Of a stretch of DNA of 64,000 bases, positions 15,966 through 25,982 are shown in pieces. Where the stretch lies: contig NZ_JFGT01000006.1 of NCBI RefSeq assembly GCF_000599885.1, positions 310,001-374,000 of the forward strand, read 5' to 3'. Numbering within the stretch: the first letter of the stretch is position 1; every line of letters starts with the position of its first letter. Position numbers and translations under genes: made by a program. Under the pieces are notes generated by a model. That model was given only the letters and a program-made list of their open reading frames with translations. It ran no database searches and was not told the origin of the DNA. The stretch is from Pantoea sp. IMH (lineage in GTDB: Bacteria > Pseudomonadota > Gammaproteobacteria > Enterobacterales > Enterobacteriaceae).

Positions 15966-17206
15966 TGGGCTCGCTCTCTCTTCTGCTCGGCTTGCGCTTC
16001 AGCCGCGGCCGCCGCCGCAGCGGTATGGTTTCACTGATTTCTGTGATCTCCACACTTGGCATCGCGCTGGGCGTGGCGGTGCTGATTGTGGGCTTAAGCG
16101 CGATGAACGGCTTCGAACGTGAGCTGAATAACCGTATCCTTGCGGTGGTTCCTCATGGTGAGATCGAGCCGGTCAGTCAGCCTTTTACCGGCTGGCAGGC
16201 GCTGTTACCAAAAGTCGCCGCGGTGAAAGGTATTGCCGCCGCTGCGCCCTACATCAACTTTACCGGGCTGATTGAAAGTGGCGCAAAGCTGCAGGCTGTA
16301 CAGGTTAAAGGCGTCGATCCGCAGCGGGAAACCCAGCTCAGCGCACTGCCTGCCTATGTTCAGGATAATGCCTGGCAGCGCTTCCAGGCGGGTGAGCAGC
16401 AGATTATCCTCGGGCAGGGCGTGGCAAACAGCCTGAAGGTGAAGCAGGGCGACTGGCTGACTATCCTCATTCCTAACAGCGATCCGCAGCATAAACTGCT
16501 GCAGCCGAAGCGTGTACGTCTTAAAGTGAGTGGTATTCTGGCGCTCAGCGGGATGCTCGATCACAGCCTCGCGCTGGTGCCGCTGGCGGATGCGCAGCAA
16601 TATCTTGGAATGGGCGATAACGTAACCGGCATTGCGATGAAGATGTCCGATCCTTTTGCGGCCCAAAAGCTGGTGCGCGACGCGGGGGAAGTGACGCACT
16701 CTTATGTCTACATTCGCAGTTGGATCGGTACCTATGGCTATATGTACCGGGATATTCAGATGATCCGCGCCATCATGTATCTGGCAATGGTGCTGGTTAT
16801 CGGCGTCGCCTGCTTTAATATCGTTTCCACGCTGGTGATGGCGGTGAAAGATAAAAGTGGTGACATTGCGGTACTGCGCACGCTTGGCGCAGGCGATGGC
16901 CTGATCCGTGCGATCTTTGTCTGGTATGGACTGATGGCCGGGCTGGTGGGCAGCGTCAGCGGCGTGGTTGTGGGCGTGCTGGCTGCCTTTAATCTCACGC
17001 CGATCATTCGCGGCATTGAAACAGTGACCGGCTACCATTTCCTTTCCGGAGATATCTATTTTATCGATTTCCTGCCATCGGAGCTGCACTGGATGGACGT
17101 GGCGATCGTGCTGGTCACTTCGCTGATCCTGAGTCTGATCGCCAGCTGGTATCCGGCCCGCCGGGCCAGCCGTATCGATCCGGCGCGCGTGCTGAGCGGT
17201 CAGTAA
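15965..17206 (+). CDS. lolE: Lipoprotein-releasing ABC transporter permease LolE
   Basis: This 413-residue permease is the LolC partner that binds the lipoprotein substrate. Family features are [20 protein letters not shown] at the start, helix 1 at ~25-48 with [14 protein letters not shown], a large periplasmic domain, and three C-terminal helices ending [12 protein letters not shown]. Three bases separate its stop from nagK. Confidence 0.97.
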   Translation: MGSLSLLLGLRFSRGRRRSGMVSLISVISTLGIALGVAVLIVGLSAMNGFERELNNRILAVVPHGEIEPVSQPFTGWQALLPKVAAVKGIAAAAPYINFTGLIESGAKLQAVQVKGVDPQRETQLSALPAYVQDNAWQRFQAGEQQIILGQGVANSLKVKQGDWLTILIPNSDPQHKLLQPKRVRLKVSGILALSGMLDHSLALVPLADAQQYLGMGDNVTGIAMKMSDPFAAQKLVRDAGEVTHSYVYIRSWIGTYGYMYRDIQMIRAIMYLAMVLVIGVACFNIVSTLVMAVKDKSGDIAVLRTLGAGDGLIRAIFVWYGLMAGLVGSVSGVVVGVLAAFNLTPIIRGIETVTGYHFLSGDIYFIDFLPSELHWMDVAIVLVTSLILSLIASWYPARRASRIDPARVLSGQ

Positions 17207-17209
17207 GCC

Positions 17210-18124
17210 ATGGCCAGCTATTACGGCTTTGACGTCGGCGGCAGCAAAATCGCCCTTGGCGTTTATAACCACCGGCGTGAGCAGGTATGGAGTAAGCGAG
17301 TGCCGACGCCGCAGGATTATGAGGAACTGCTGACGGTACTCTGTACGCTCACCGCTGAAGCGGATGCGCTGTGTGACGAGCGGGGCAGCGTGGGCATCGG
17401 CGTGCCGGGCCTGCCGGTGCCTGACGACGGCACGCTGTTTACGGCCAATATTCCTGCCGCGCGAGGCAGAACGCTGCGGGCCGATCTCAGCCAGCGTCTG
17501 GGCCGGGAAGTGCGTATCGACAATGATGCCAATTGCTTTACGCTCTCTGAAGCCTGGGATGAAGCGTTCCGGGAATATCCGGTGGTGATGGGGCTGATCC
17601 TCGGTACCGGCGTTGGCGGCGGGCTTATTGTGGATGGCCGTCCGGTGACGGGGCGCAATTATGTCACCGGTGAATTCGGCCATATGCGCCTGCCGATAGA
17701 TGCGCTGGCGGTGCTGGGACGCGACGTGCAGCAGCCGCTCTGTGGCTGCGGTAAGCGGGGATGCATTGAAAGCTGGCTATCCGGGCCGGGCTTTTCCCGT
17801 CTCTGGCAGCAACATTATCATCACGCGCTCAGTGCGCCAGAAATCATCACCCGCTATTATCAGGGGGACGCTCAGGCCATCGCCCACACGCGGCGTTATC
17901 AGGAACTGCTGGCGGTCTGCCTGGGAAACCTCCTGACGCTGGTGGATCCGCACCTTGTGGTGCTGGGCGGGGGGCTGTCAAATTTCGACGCGCTCTACGA
18001 GGGGCTGGCCGAACGCGTAAAGCCGCACCTGCTGCCGGTTGCCAGGCTGCCCCGTTTTGAAAAAGCGCGTCACGGAGACGCAGGCGGAATGCGCGGTGCC
18101 GCATTCCTGCACGTTAAGGATTAA
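17210..18124 (+). CDS. nagK: N-acetyl-D-glucosamine kinase NagK
   Basis: This 304-residue ROK-family kinase phosphorylates N-acetylglucosamine for cell-wall and amino-sugar recycling. The N-terminal phosphate loop is [15 protein letters not shown]. The catalytic region is DNDANCF, the ATP/sugar region [12 protein letters not shown], and the zinc site [15 protein letters not shown]. The length matches E. coli NagK (303). It is three bases after lolE and abuts cobB, the usual order. Confidence 0.96.
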   Translation: MASYYGFDVGGSKIALGVYNHRREQVWSKRVPTPQDYEELLTVLCTLTAEADALCDERGSVGIGVPGLPVPDDGTLFTANIPAARGRTLRADLSQRLGREVRIDNDANCFTLSEAWDEAFREYPVVMGLILGTGVGGGLIVDGRPVTGRNYVTGEFGHMRLPIDALAVLGRDVQQPLCGCGKRGCIESWLSGPGFSRLWQQHYHHALSAPEIITRYYQGDAQAIAHTRRYQELLAVCLGNLLTLVDPHLVVLGGGLSNFDALYEGLAERVKPHLLPVARLPRFEKARHGDAGGMRGAAFLHVKD

Positions 18125-18964
18125 ATGATGATTCGAACACCCCGTCGCCGGTTACGGCTGGCACGCTACAAAAAGACGCGCCGCCAGGTGCACCAGCGCT
18201 TCCGCCAGCGAATTTTTGAGCGGGATCGCACGATTGAACTGGCCAGGCATCCTCTGCCCCGGGTTGTGGTACTGACCGGTGCGGGGATTTCGGCCGAGTC
18301 TGGTATCCGTACCTTCCGGGCTGCGGATGGATTATGGGAAGATCATAAAGTCGAGGATGTGGCGACGCCGGAAGGCTTTGCGCGCGATCCGGAGAAAGTG
18401 CAGGCGTTTTACAACGCCCGCCGTCGTCAGCTGCTGCAACCCGGGATCAAACCGAATGCGGCGCACATGGCGCTGGCTGAGCTGGAGGCGACGCTGGGCG
18501 ACCACTTTTTGCTGGTCACGCAGAATATCGACAACCTGCATGAGCGAGCGGGCAACAGTAATGTGATCCATATGCATGGTGAGCTGCTGAAAGTGCGCTG
18601 CGCCACCAGCGGTCAGATCCTGCACTGGACGGAAGATGTGAAGCCGGACGATCGCTGCCACTGTTGCCAGTTTCCCTCCAGGCTCCGCCCGCATGTGGTC
18701 TGGTTCGGCGAAATGCCGCTGCAGATGGATGAAATCTACGATGCGCTGAGCGGTGCGGACTATTTCGTGGCAATTGGTACATCGGGTCACGTTTATCCGG
18801 CGGCGGGCTTCGTGCATGAAGCCAAACTGCAGGGCGCGCACACTGTTGAGCTTAATCTTGAGCCAAGCCAGGTGGGCAGCGAGTTTGAAGAGAAAGTATA
18901 CGGCCCGGCAACTGAGGTTGTACCCGCTTTCGTCGCCGGACTGCTGGAAAAAATTGCCAGATAG
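18125..18964 (+). CDS. cobB: NAD-dependent protein deacylase CobB (sirtuin, long form)
   Basis: This 279-residue sirtuin removes acetyl and succinyl groups from lysines, for example on acetyl-CoA synthetase. It shows [14 protein letters not shown] for NAD binding, [12 protein letters not shown], the catalytic His in [11 protein letters not shown], zinc Cys pairs (C...CHCC) and [12 protein letters not shown]. The first ~38 residues are Arg-rich ([20 protein letters not shown]), matching the long isoform of E. coli CobB. Internal start sites that would give a short form were not clearly seen. Confidence 0.95.
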   Translation: MMIRTPRRRLRLARYKKTRRQVHQRFRQRIFERDRTIELARHPLPRVVVLTGAGISAESGIRTFRAADGLWEDHKVEDVATPEGFARDPEKVQAFYNARRRQLLQPGIKPNAAHMALAELEATLGDHFLLVTQNIDNLHERAGNSNVIHMHGELLKVRCATSGQILHWTEDVKPDDRCHCCQFPSRLRPHVVWFGEMPLQMDEIYDALSGADYFVAIGTSGHVYPAAGFVHEAKLQGAHTVELNLEPSQVGSEFEEKVYGPATEVVPAFVAGLLEKIAR

Positions 18965-18966
18965 AC

Positions 18967-19004
18967 TTTCAGGGGCAGAAAGGCTTCTGCCCCTGATTTT
19001 TCTA
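18967..19004 (+). terminator. Terminator after cobB
   Basis: TCAGGGGCAGAA and TTCTGCCCCTGA form a strong stem with an AGGC-type loop, followed by TTTTTCT. Confidence 0.88.
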
Positions 19005-19193
19005 TTTATGCTGCCCGGGACGAGCCTGTTGGATGCCGAAGAGACGGCAACCGGTTTGCATTCTATGCCCGGTATATGCGGCGCTCCGCCTGTATCATTC
19101 CGGTCTGATGTTCCGCAAATGTTGGCACGCTTTCAGCGCGAGTGTACACCACGCGCGGCGCTCTGCCCGCGACAGCCCCCTCCTTTAGAGCAG

Positions 19194-20387
19194 TCAGCTA
19201 CCGGCCTGCTTTTCGCCTTTTGCCAGTGAGCAAATCAGCTGCGCTATGACGCCACCCACCAGCCCCCAGAATGCGGCGCCAATACCTGCCAGGCTCAGCC
19301 CGGAGGCGGTAATAAGAAAGGCGATCACGGCGGCTTCGCGCTGCGTCTCATCCGCCAGCGCGCGTTGCAGACTGCCTGCGATGGTCCCCAGTAGTGCCAG
19401 CCCGGCAATGGTATGGATCAGCGCAGGCGGCAGCGCGCTGAAAAGCTGGCCAATTGCCCCGCCAAACAGCCCCGCGAGCAGATAAAACAGACCGGCACAG
19501 GCGGCGCCCCAGTAGCGACGCTGCGGATTGGGATGTACGTCCTGACCCATACAAATGGCGGCGGTAATGGCGGCAATACAAACCGAAAAGCCGCCAAACG
19601 GCGCAAGCAACAGCGACGTCAGTCCGGTCCAGGCCATCAGTGAAGAAACTGGCGTCCGGTAGCCAGCAGCCTGCAGAGTAGCGATCCCCGGTGCGTTCTG
19701 CGACGCCATGGTCACGACAAAAAAAGGAATACCGATGCCAATCAGTGATGAAAGCGTAAAGTGCGGTGCGGTAAAGGCAGGCATGGCGAAAGCCACTGGC
19801 TGGCCGGAAAAATGAATATCGCCGCCGGTACCGGCAACACCCAGGCCCGCCATCAGCGTCAACAGGATGGCATAACGGGGAATAAAGCGCCGTGCCAGCA
19901 GATAGGTCAGACACATCGTGAAAGTCAGGGCAAAGTTAAGCTGAAGCGAGGCGAAAGCGTCGAGGCCAAACCGCAGCAGGATGCCGGCCAGCATCGCGGC
20001 GCAAATCGCCTGGGGAATATGTTTCATCAGCCGGGCAAACAGTCCTGTCACGCCGCAAAGTAGTATCAGGCCAGAGGCGAAGATGAAAATACCGATGGCA
20101 TCGGGCAGCGGCGTACCGGGCAAGCTGGTGACCAGCAGTGCCGCTCCTGGCGTTGACCAGGCGGTCAGCACCGGCGTGCGATACCAGAGCGAAAGCCCGA
20201 GTGAAGTGACGCCCATTGCCACTCCGAGCATGGTTAACCAGCCGCCGGTGGTGGCTTCTGATGCGCCTGCCGCCCCTGCGGCCTGGAAAATAATGGCGGC
20301 GGAGCTGGTATACCCCACCAGTACGGCAACAAAACCCGCGATGATCGCAGGCAGTGAAAGATGGCGAAATGAGAATGGTGGGCGCAT
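19194..20387 (-). CDS. ydcO: BenE-family transporter (YdcO-like)
   Basis: There are 397 residues from the ATG at 20387 (MRPPFSFRHLSLPAIIAGFV), chosen because CGGAG lies six bases upstream; the longer frame would start inside the operators. The protein has about 12 hydrophobic helices typical of BenE/YdcO secondary transporters, with family segments LGVAMGVTSLGLSLWYRTPV and TAWSTPGAALL. Relatives move benzoate or similar compounds; the substrate here is unknown. It is divergent from a helix-turn-helix/cupin regulator, as in the E. coli ydcN-ydcO pair. Confidence 0.85.
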   Translation of the reverse strand: MRPPFSFRHLSLPAIIAGFVAVLVGYTSSAAIIFQAAGAAGASEATTGGWLTMLGVAMGVTSLGLSLWYRTPVLTAWSTPGAALLVTSLPGTPLPDAIGIFIFASGLILLCGVTGLFARLMKHIPQAICAAMLAGILLRFGLDAFASLQLNFALTFTMCLTYLLARRFIPRYAILLTLMAGLGVAGTGGDIHFSGQPVAFAMPAFTAPHFTLSSLIGIGIPFFVVTMASQNAPGIATLQAAGYRTPVSSLMAWTGLTSLLLAPFGGFSVCIAAITAAICMGQDVHPNPQRRYWGAACAGLFYLLAGLFGGAIGQLFSALPPALIHTIAGLALLGTIAGSLQRALADETQREAAVIAFLITASGLSLAGIGAAFWGLVGGVIAQLICSLAKGEKQAGS

Positions 20388-20401
20388 GGGTCGCTCCGGC
20401 T

Positions 20402-20444
20402 GTGCGTTATAGCGCACAATATAGCACCGTGCGTTATAGCGCAC
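20402..20444. promoter_or_regulatory. Two 16-bp palindromic operators between ydcO and ydcN
   Basis: GTGCGTTATAGCGCAC occurs at 20402-20417 and again at 20429-20444, centres 27 bp apart. Each copy is a near-perfect inverted repeat (GTGCG ... CGCAC). TATACT at 20452-20457 could be the -10 of the regulator gene. The divergent HTH protein is the natural candidate to bind; that is inferred. Confidence 0.72.
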
Positions 20445-20477
20445 AAGGCGCTATACTGCCGCCTTAGCGGAGGAACT

Positions 20478-21059
20478 ATGAGCGAAAACTTTCCCAATCC
20501 GGGACACATTCTGAAGACGCTGCGCCTGTCGCGCGGCTGGAGTCTGACCCAGGCGGCTGGGCAGACCGGCGTCAGTAAAGCGATGCTGGGACAGATAGAA
20601 CGGGGGGAATCCAGCCCGACGGTGGCGACATTATGGAAAATCGCGACCGGCTTTCATGTTCCTTTCTCCGCTTTTATCACCAGCGGCCCGCAACATGACA
20701 ACCCGGGCGCTCTTCGCAGTGAACAAACTTCCCAGTGGCAGCAGCACACCGCAACGATGCGCGTCGCGCCTCTGTTTCCGTTCGATCACCAGCTTGGTTT
20801 CGACATGCTTTGTGTTGAGCTGGCTGCCGGGGCGATCAGCAACTCCTCTCCGCATGATGCTGGCGTGATTGAACATATCTTTGTTCTGCAGGGAGAGCTG
20901 ACTTTGGTTGTTAACGAAACGGAGTACAGGCTGGCGGTAGGCGAGGGGCTGCGGTTTCAGGCCGACGGTCCGCATAGTTACCGTAACGAAAAGCCCGGCA
21001 TTGTGCGCTTTCAGAGCCTGATCCACTATCCCCAGACGCCAGTCCAGGCGCCTGACTGA
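20478..21059 (+). CDS. ydcN: XRE-family HTH regulator with cupin sensor domain (YdcN-like)
   Basis: This 193-residue protein has an N-terminal XRE helix-turn-helix at ~10-65 (SLTQAAGQTGVSKAMLGQIE and SSPTVATLWKIATG) and a C-terminal cupin at ~105-180 (HDAGVIEHIFVLQGELTLVV; GPHSYRNEKPG). This architecture senses small molecules and controls neighbouring transport genes. It diverges from the BenE-like transporter over two operator copies. GGAGG precedes the ATG. Confidence 0.88.
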   Translation: MSENFPNPGHILKTLRLSRGWSLTQAAGQTGVSKAMLGQIERGESSPTVATLWKIATGFHVPFSAFITSGPQHDNPGALRSEQTSQWQQHTATMRVAPLFPFDHQLGFDMLCVELAAGAISNSSPHDAGVIEHIFVLQGELTLVVNETEYRLAVGEGLRFQADGPHSYRNEKPGIVRFQSLIHYPQTPVQAPD

Positions 21060-21233
21060 CGGTAAACACTCTACTGACCAGTTGCCATTACGCCTTACTG
21101 CATAATAAAAACGGCTAAAATCAGGTTTGACGGCCACAAAGGTGGTGGTCAACACGCTATTGAAGTGACCTGACGCAATATTCTGCGCATTCAGGTTCCC
21201 GATAATAGAGAAAGGCAATCAAAGGGATGGCAA

Positions 21234-22466
21234 ATGGACAGATTACTCGATCGCTTCTTAAACTATGTTTCATACGACACGCAGTCGAAAAATCACGTGC
21301 GTCAGGTCCCCAGCACGGAGGGGCAGTGGGTACTGGCAAAGCTTCTTCAGGAAGAGCTTGCTGAGTTAGGCCTGGCTGAGGTCACGCTGAGCGATCGGGG
21401 AATAGTGATGGCGACACTGCCTTCAAACGTCACCTGGCCGGTACCGACCATTGGGTTTATCGCCCATATGGATACCTCCCCAGACTTCACGGCAAAAAAC
21501 GTTAATCCCCAAATCGTTGAGAACTATCGCGGTGGCGACATCGCGCTGGGAATTGGCGATGAGATACTCTCACCGGTGATGTTTCCGGTGCTCCATACGC
21601 TGACCGGCCATACGCTGATCACGACCGACGGTAAAACGTTGCTCGGCGCCGATGACAAAGCGGGTGTGGCGGAAATTATGACCGCGCTGGCGCGCCTTAT
21701 TCATACTGATCTGCCTCACGGCGATATCCGTATCGCCTTCACGCCGGATGAAGAAATTGGTAAAGGCACCCGCGCTTTTGACGTGGCGGCCTTTGCGGCA
21801 GACTGGGCCTATACCGTGGATGGCGGCGGGATGGGCGAGTTTGAGTATGAGAATTTTAACGCCGCCTCCGTTACGCTGAAAATTAGCGGCAACAATGTCC
21901 ATCCCGGCACAGCAAAAGGCGCAATGGTAAATGCTCTCGATCTGGCGATGCGCTTTCATGCCGCCATACCGGCGCGGGAAGTCCCGGAGCAGACCGCAGG
22001 CCATGAAGGTTTTTATCATCTCCACGGCATCAAAGGGGGAGTGGATAAGGCGGAAGTGCACTACATCATCCGCGACTTTGACCGCGAAGGCTTTGAGGCG
22101 CGCAAGAACAGGATAAAGTCTATCGCTGCTGCGCTGTCGCAAGACCTGCAGGCTGGCTGTGGCATTGAGGTGCAGATTGAAGACAGTTACTACAATATGC
22201 GGGAAAAAATTGAGGCGCATCCCCATATTATCGAAACGGCGCTTCAGGCGATGCGTGACTGCGATATCGAGCCGGTAGTGAAACCGATCCGGGGAGGAAC
22301 GGATGGCGCAGCGCTCTCTTTTATGGGACTGCCTTGCCCAAATCTCTTTACCGGCGGTTACAACTATCACGGTAAACATGAGTTCGCGTCGCTGGATATT
22401 ATGGAAAAAGCGGTAGCGGTAATTATGCGTATCGCTGCATTAACGGCGGAGAAAGCGAAAAGTTAA
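21234..22466 (+). CDS. pepT: Peptidase T (aminotripeptidase)
   Basis: This 410-residue M20 zinc metallopeptidase cleaves the N-terminal residue of tripeptides in the cytosol. Metal and catalytic motifs are visible: [12 protein letters not shown] (His, Asp), [12 protein letters not shown] (bridging Asp), TPDEEIGKG (catalytic Glu), and [15 protein letters not shown] near the end (final His ligand). The length matches the enterobacterial enzyme. AAGGGATGG precedes the ATG. No clear FNR site was found upstream. Confidence 0.96.
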   Translation: MDRLLDRFLNYVSYDTQSKNHVRQVPSTEGQWVLAKLLQEELAELGLAEVTLSDRGIVMATLPSNVTWPVPTIGFIAHMDTSPDFTAKNVNPQIVENYRGGDIALGIGDEILSPVMFPVLHTLTGHTLITTDGKTLLGADDKAGVAEIMTALARLIHTDLPHGDIRIAFTPDEEIGKGTRAFDVAAFAADWAYTVDGGGMGEFEYENFNAASVTLKISGNNVHPGTAKGAMVNALDLAMRFHAAIPAREVPEQTAGHEGFYHLHGIKGGVDKAEVHYIIRDFDREGFEARKNRIKSIAAALSQDLQAGCGIEVQIEDSYYNMREKIEAHPHIIETALQAMRDCDIEPVVKPIRGGTDGAALSFMGLPCPNLFTGGYNYHGKHEFASLDIMEKAVAVIMRIAALTAEKAKS

Positions 22467-22539
22467 GGCAGCCTCCCGGCGTTACATTTGCCACGTAATA
22501 CGTGACAACGTAACGTGGCTGAAGCCTGAAACATAGGCC

Positions 22540-22580
22540 TTGCGATCCCCCTCCCGCCGCAGGGCGGCGGGAGGGGGATT
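22540..22580. terminator. Bidirectional terminator between pepT and roxA
   Basis: ATCCCCCTCCCGCC and GGCGGGAGGGGGAT pair perfectly around a short loop. It sits between two convergent genes and could serve both. Confidence 0.8.
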
Positions 22581-22582
22581 GA

Positions 22583-23710
22583 TTACGCTTCTTCGCCGAA
22601 ATACCAGTAACCGCTGTTCACCAGCGCGGCAAGCTGGGCCAGGAAGGAGGGATCGTCCAGCGCAGCACCCAGCGCTTCTGCATCCACACTGTGCCGGTTA
22701 GCCAGCGTTTTTAGCGCATCGCGATGTGAGGATTCAATCTGCTCTCCGTTAACGAAAACGGCATCGCCAACGGAGATAACGCGCAGTCCACCCAGACGGC
22801 TCAGCGTATCGCCCTGTTGCAGAGCATCGTAAATTTCGTCTGGCTGGTAAGGCGGCTCAGGCGGTGCAATATCCAGCTCATGGCGTGACTGTGAGATAAA
22901 TTCACCAAACCACTGCTTAAATTGCTCTGGCTGCCCGAGAAGTTCGAGCATCATGGCACGGATCCCATCAATCTCCTGTGGCAACACCTCAGCAGGATTG
23001 TCCCGGGCAGAAATGTCTGGATCGCTGTAGCGGTGGCTGCCCAGCTCTCGGGAAAGTACGTAATCGGCAAAGCCGCTAATCAGTTCCCTGCCGCTGGGCG
23101 CCCGGTAGCCGACGGAATAGTTCAGCGAGTTCTCAAGTGAGTAGCCCTCATGAGGAAAGCCCGGCGGAATATAAAGAATATCTCCCGGTTCCAGCTCTTC
23201 ATCAATGATCGCCTCAAAAGGGTCGACCTGAAGCAGATCCGGGTGAGGGCAATGCTGTTTCATCGCCACTTTTTCGCCAACGCGCCAGCGGCGACGACCC
23301 GTGCCCTGAATGATGAAAACATCATACTGATCGAGGTGTGGCCCCACGCCGCCGCCAGGAACCGAGAAGGAGATCATCAGATCGTCGGTGCGCCAGTCCG
23401 GCAGAAAGCGGAACGGTCGCATCAGCGCCGCTGAAGGTTCATGCCAGTGATCGACAGCCTGCACCAGCAGCGACCAGTTGTTCTCACCCAGGTGATCGTA
23501 GCTTTCAAAAGGGCCGTGACTCACCTGCCATTTGCCCTCATCGTGACTGACCAGGCGGCTGTCAACTTCGTTCTCCATTGCCAGTCCGGCCAGTTCGTCT
23601 GGGGAGAGAGGATCGACAAACTGTTTAAAGCCGCGCTTGAGCACGACCGGGCGTTTTTGCCAGTAGCGCTGGATAAAATCGGGCCAGTTGAGATCGAGCT
23701 GATAGTCCAT
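22583..23710 (-). CDS. roxA: Ribosomal protein L16 arginine hydroxylase RoxA (YcfD)
   Basis: There are 375 residues from MDYQLDLNWPDFIQRYW; the longer upstream frame is not typical. This JmjC 2-oxoglutarate/Fe(II) oxygenase hydroxylates an Arg of ribosomal protein L16. The iron ligands are in GPHLDQYDVFIIQ (His-x-Asp) and PPGFPHEGYSL (His). The C-terminal winged-helix region follows. The length is that of E. coli YcfD (373). It is convergent to pepT. Confidence 0.95.
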   Translation of the reverse strand: MDYQLDLNWPDFIQRYWQKRPVVLKRGFKQFVDPLSPDELAGLAMENEVDSRLVSHDEGKWQVSHGPFESYDHLGENNWSLLVQAVDHWHEPSAALMRPFRFLPDWRTDDLMISFSVPGGGVGPHLDQYDVFIIQGTGRRRWRVGEKVAMKQHCPHPDLLQVDPFEAIIDEELEPGDILYIPPGFPHEGYSLENSLNYSVGYRAPSGRELISGFADYVLSRELGSHRYSDPDISARDNPAEVLPQEIDGIRAMMLELLGQPEQFKQWFGEFISQSRHELDIAPPEPPYQPDEIYDALQQGDTLSRLGGLRVISVGDAVFVNGEQIESSHRDALKTLANRHSVDAEALGAALDDPSFLAQLAALVNSGYWYFGEEA

Positions 23711-23797
23711 AATGCGGGTTCCTGAAGGGCAGAGTTTCGGCAATTATAACAGGGCCGGAGGTCAGCAAGGTAACGCATTTGCTGCATTTGACCGGGC

Positions 23798-24328
23798 TTA
23801 CTCAACCGGCTTTGGCGCCCTGACGTCAGCGAGGGCTGAATATCCTTTATCCGGCGATGATTTGACTACGCTGAAGCTGCCGTCTGACTCAAGTATGACC
23901 GCATCAATCTCTTCCAGCGCGGCGTGTCCGCCTGCGCGGATGGCAGCGTAGATCTCATCTTCATTGACCCGCGCCGCCCGCAGAGCCTGGGAAAGAAACT
24001 GACCCTGGAAGAACAGAAGCCGGGGTTCACCCGTTACCAGTTTGCTGAACCCACGAGATCTGACGCTCGTCCAGGAGACAACGTACTGCAATGCTATCAG
24101 CAGGGCGAACGCCAGCGTGCCCTGGGCGAGAGAAACGTCGCGGTTAAGTAATATCGTGGCAAAGGTGGAACCGAGCGCCACGGTAACCACCAGATCGAAC
24201 GCATTCATTTTAGAAAGCGTACGCAGGCCAGACAGCCGTAGCAGGACGATCAGGTTAATATAGGCGAACACGCCGATGACAAGCGTGCGCACCAGAAAAG
24301 CAGTGTTGCTGAAAAATATCCCTTCCAT
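23798..24328 (-). CDS. DUF421 membrane protein (YetF/YcaP-like)
   Basis: This 176-residue protein has three N-terminal helices (residues ~8-80, with LRLSGLRTLSKMNAFDLVVT, the DUF421 hallmark) and a small cytosolic C-terminal domain (EPRLLFFQGQFLSQALRAAR; NEDEIYAAIRAGGHAALEE). The role of DUF421 is not established in enterobacteria. It stands alone between roxA and an antiporter gene on the same strand. Confidence 0.88.
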   Translation of the reverse strand: MEGIFFSNTAFLVRTLVIGVFAYINLIVLLRLSGLRTLSKMNAFDLVVTVALGSTFATILLNRDVSLAQGTLAFALLIALQYVVSWTSVRSRGFSKLVTGEPRLLFFQGQFLSQALRAARVNEDEIYAAIRAGGHAALEEIDAVILESDGSFSVVKSSPDKGYSALADVRAPKPVE

Positions 24329-24448
24329 ATTTTCTCCGTTATCAGAGGATAAACATAATGCATAACTGCGGGAAAACCAGCTTAGTGGCGCCGTATCAGT
24401 AAGGGTAGCGCACTCTACCTTGATCGGGAGAAAGCAGCATCCGACACC

Positions 24449-25687
24449 TTATTTATCAGGCCGCATCACCCGGCTCGTCAGCTTTCCAACAGAGGTTCCC
24501 TGCACAAGAATAGAGAAGACCACGACCAGATAAGTCAGCGAAACGAGGGTATCCCGTGTCTCTCCAGGCGGCAGGGAAAGCGCCAGCGCCACGGAAATGC
24601 CGCCGCGCAGCCCGCCCCAGGTCAGTACCGCCCAGGCGCCTTTCGGTAAACGAAACCGGGAATCAAGCAGGGCAACCGGCAGGCCAACGGTCAGTAGCCG
24701 TGCAGCGAGCGTCAGAAGAATGACCAGGCCTGCCACGCCCAGCAGCGTATGGGTGAAATGAAGCAGGATCACCTCAAGCCCGATCAATACAAACAGCACA
24801 GCGTTGAGAATTTCATCGAGCAGTTCCCAGAACATATCAAGATTTCGCTCTGTTTCTTCAGACATCGCGCTGGAACGCCCCTGATTGCCGATAATCAGCC
24901 CCATCACTACCATTGCCAGGGGACCGGAGACTTCCAGCGCGATTGCCAGCGCGTAGCCGCCTAAAACGGCTGCCAGCGTCAGCAGTACCTCTTCCTGATA
25001 ACTGTCGATACTTTTAAGCATCAGGTAGATGATATATCCCATCAGGGCGCCCAGTAATGCGCCACCGCCTGCTTCTCTCAGGAGTAGCGTAGCCGTACCC
25101 GACACCGTGGGAACCTCCGCGCCGGCGAGCATGCCAAGCAGCAGGGAAAACAACACCACGCTCACACCATCGTTAAAAAGTGATTCTCCAGACATCACCA
25201 GTTCCACATTCTTTGGCGCGCCAACTGCGCTGAGAATGCCGAGCACCGCTATTGGATCGGTGGGTGAAATCAAGGCGCCAAAAATGAGACAGTAAATGAA
25301 GGGGAGCTGTAGCCCGGTGAGCAGTGAGATCCCCCACAGAGCGACACCGATAATCACGGTTGAAAGCGCAGTCCCGATGACCGCCAGTGAGGCTACCTGC
25401 CACCGGTAAGCACGTAGCTGTTTAAGGTTGACATGTATGGCGCCGGCAAACAGCAACAGCGACAGCATGCCCTGCATCAGGAGTTCAGAAAAATCGACGG
25501 ATTCTACCAGTGATTGCTCAAGCAGGCTCAGCGTATGGAAACCCAGCTTATCGGCCAGCATATTCAGCAGCGAGAGCACCAGTGCAATGGCCATCACCCC
25601 AATGGCGGGCGGCAGGCCGACATAACGTCGGTTGAAATAGGCCAGCAGGGCGGTTATTGATAAAAATATGGCTACAACATTCAGCAT
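24449..25687 (-). CDS. CPA1-family sodium/proton antiporter
   Basis: This 412-residue protein has about 12 membrane helices. The conserved core GALISPTDPIAVLGIL carries the transport Asp, followed by SGESLFNDGVSVVLF and TWGGLRGGISVALALSLP near the C-terminus, all CPA1 (NhaP/NHE-like) marks. It probably exchanges Na+ or K+ for H+ in pH or salt balance. No C-terminal regulatory domain is present. Confidence 0.88.
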   Translation of the reverse strand: MLNVVAIFLSITALLAYFNRRYVGLPPAIGVMAIALVLSLLNMLADKLGFHTLSLLEQSLVESVDFSELLMQGMLSLLLFAGAIHVNLKQLRAYRWQVASLAVIGTALSTVIIGVALWGISLLTGLQLPFIYCLIFGALISPTDPIAVLGILSAVGAPKNVELVMSGESLFNDGVSVVLFSLLLGMLAGAEVPTVSGTATLLLREAGGGALLGALMGYIIYLMLKSIDSYQEEVLLTLAAVLGGYALAIALEVSGPLAMVVMGLIIGNQGRSSAMSEETERNLDMFWELLDEILNAVLFVLIGLEVILLHFTHTLLGVAGLVILLTLAARLLTVGLPVALLDSRFRLPKGAWAVLTWGGLRGGISVALALSLPPGETRDTLVSLTYLVVVFSILVQGTSVGKLTSRVMRPDK

Positions 25688-25982
25688 TTGACTTCCTCTC
25701 CGTCATGCTGCCTTCCGCGGATCTGAACCGCGTTTTCTGGCTTAGGAACGCTTAATGATTGTGATTTCAGGCGTTTCGCGGGGAGTACCCTGTGCCTGGT
25801 TTGCAGCAGTAAGAATAGCAGCGCAGATGAGATGGCCTGCCGGAAAATTAAGCAAAGGGCAGTAAACCGTTAAATATCAGGCCACTGAATGAGCTAATGA
25901 CGTGGATAAGCATTGCAGGACAGAGCAGGCTGAATCCAGGCAGAGAGCCACCGGGAGAGAAGCAAGGGGCATGGGAAGCGGA
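25688..25982. other. Intergenic region between antiporter gene and phoQ
   Basis: About 295 bases. It holds the upstream region of the antiporter gene and the 3' flank of phoQ. No gene, repeat or strong terminator was seen. Confidence 0.4.

Noticed and set aside
16205..17683. 492-codon minus-strand frame across lolE and nagK
   Set aside because: Antisense to two intact conserved genes, with no ribosome-binding site and no family features.
20388..20444. Longer N-terminus for the ydcO-like transporter
   Set aside because: The extra residues are encoded by the operator repeats and lack a ribosome-binding site; the ATG at 20387 has one.
21061..21233. FNR site upstream of pepT
   Set aside because: No TTGAT-N4-ATCAA match was found, although pepT is FNR-controlled in relatives.
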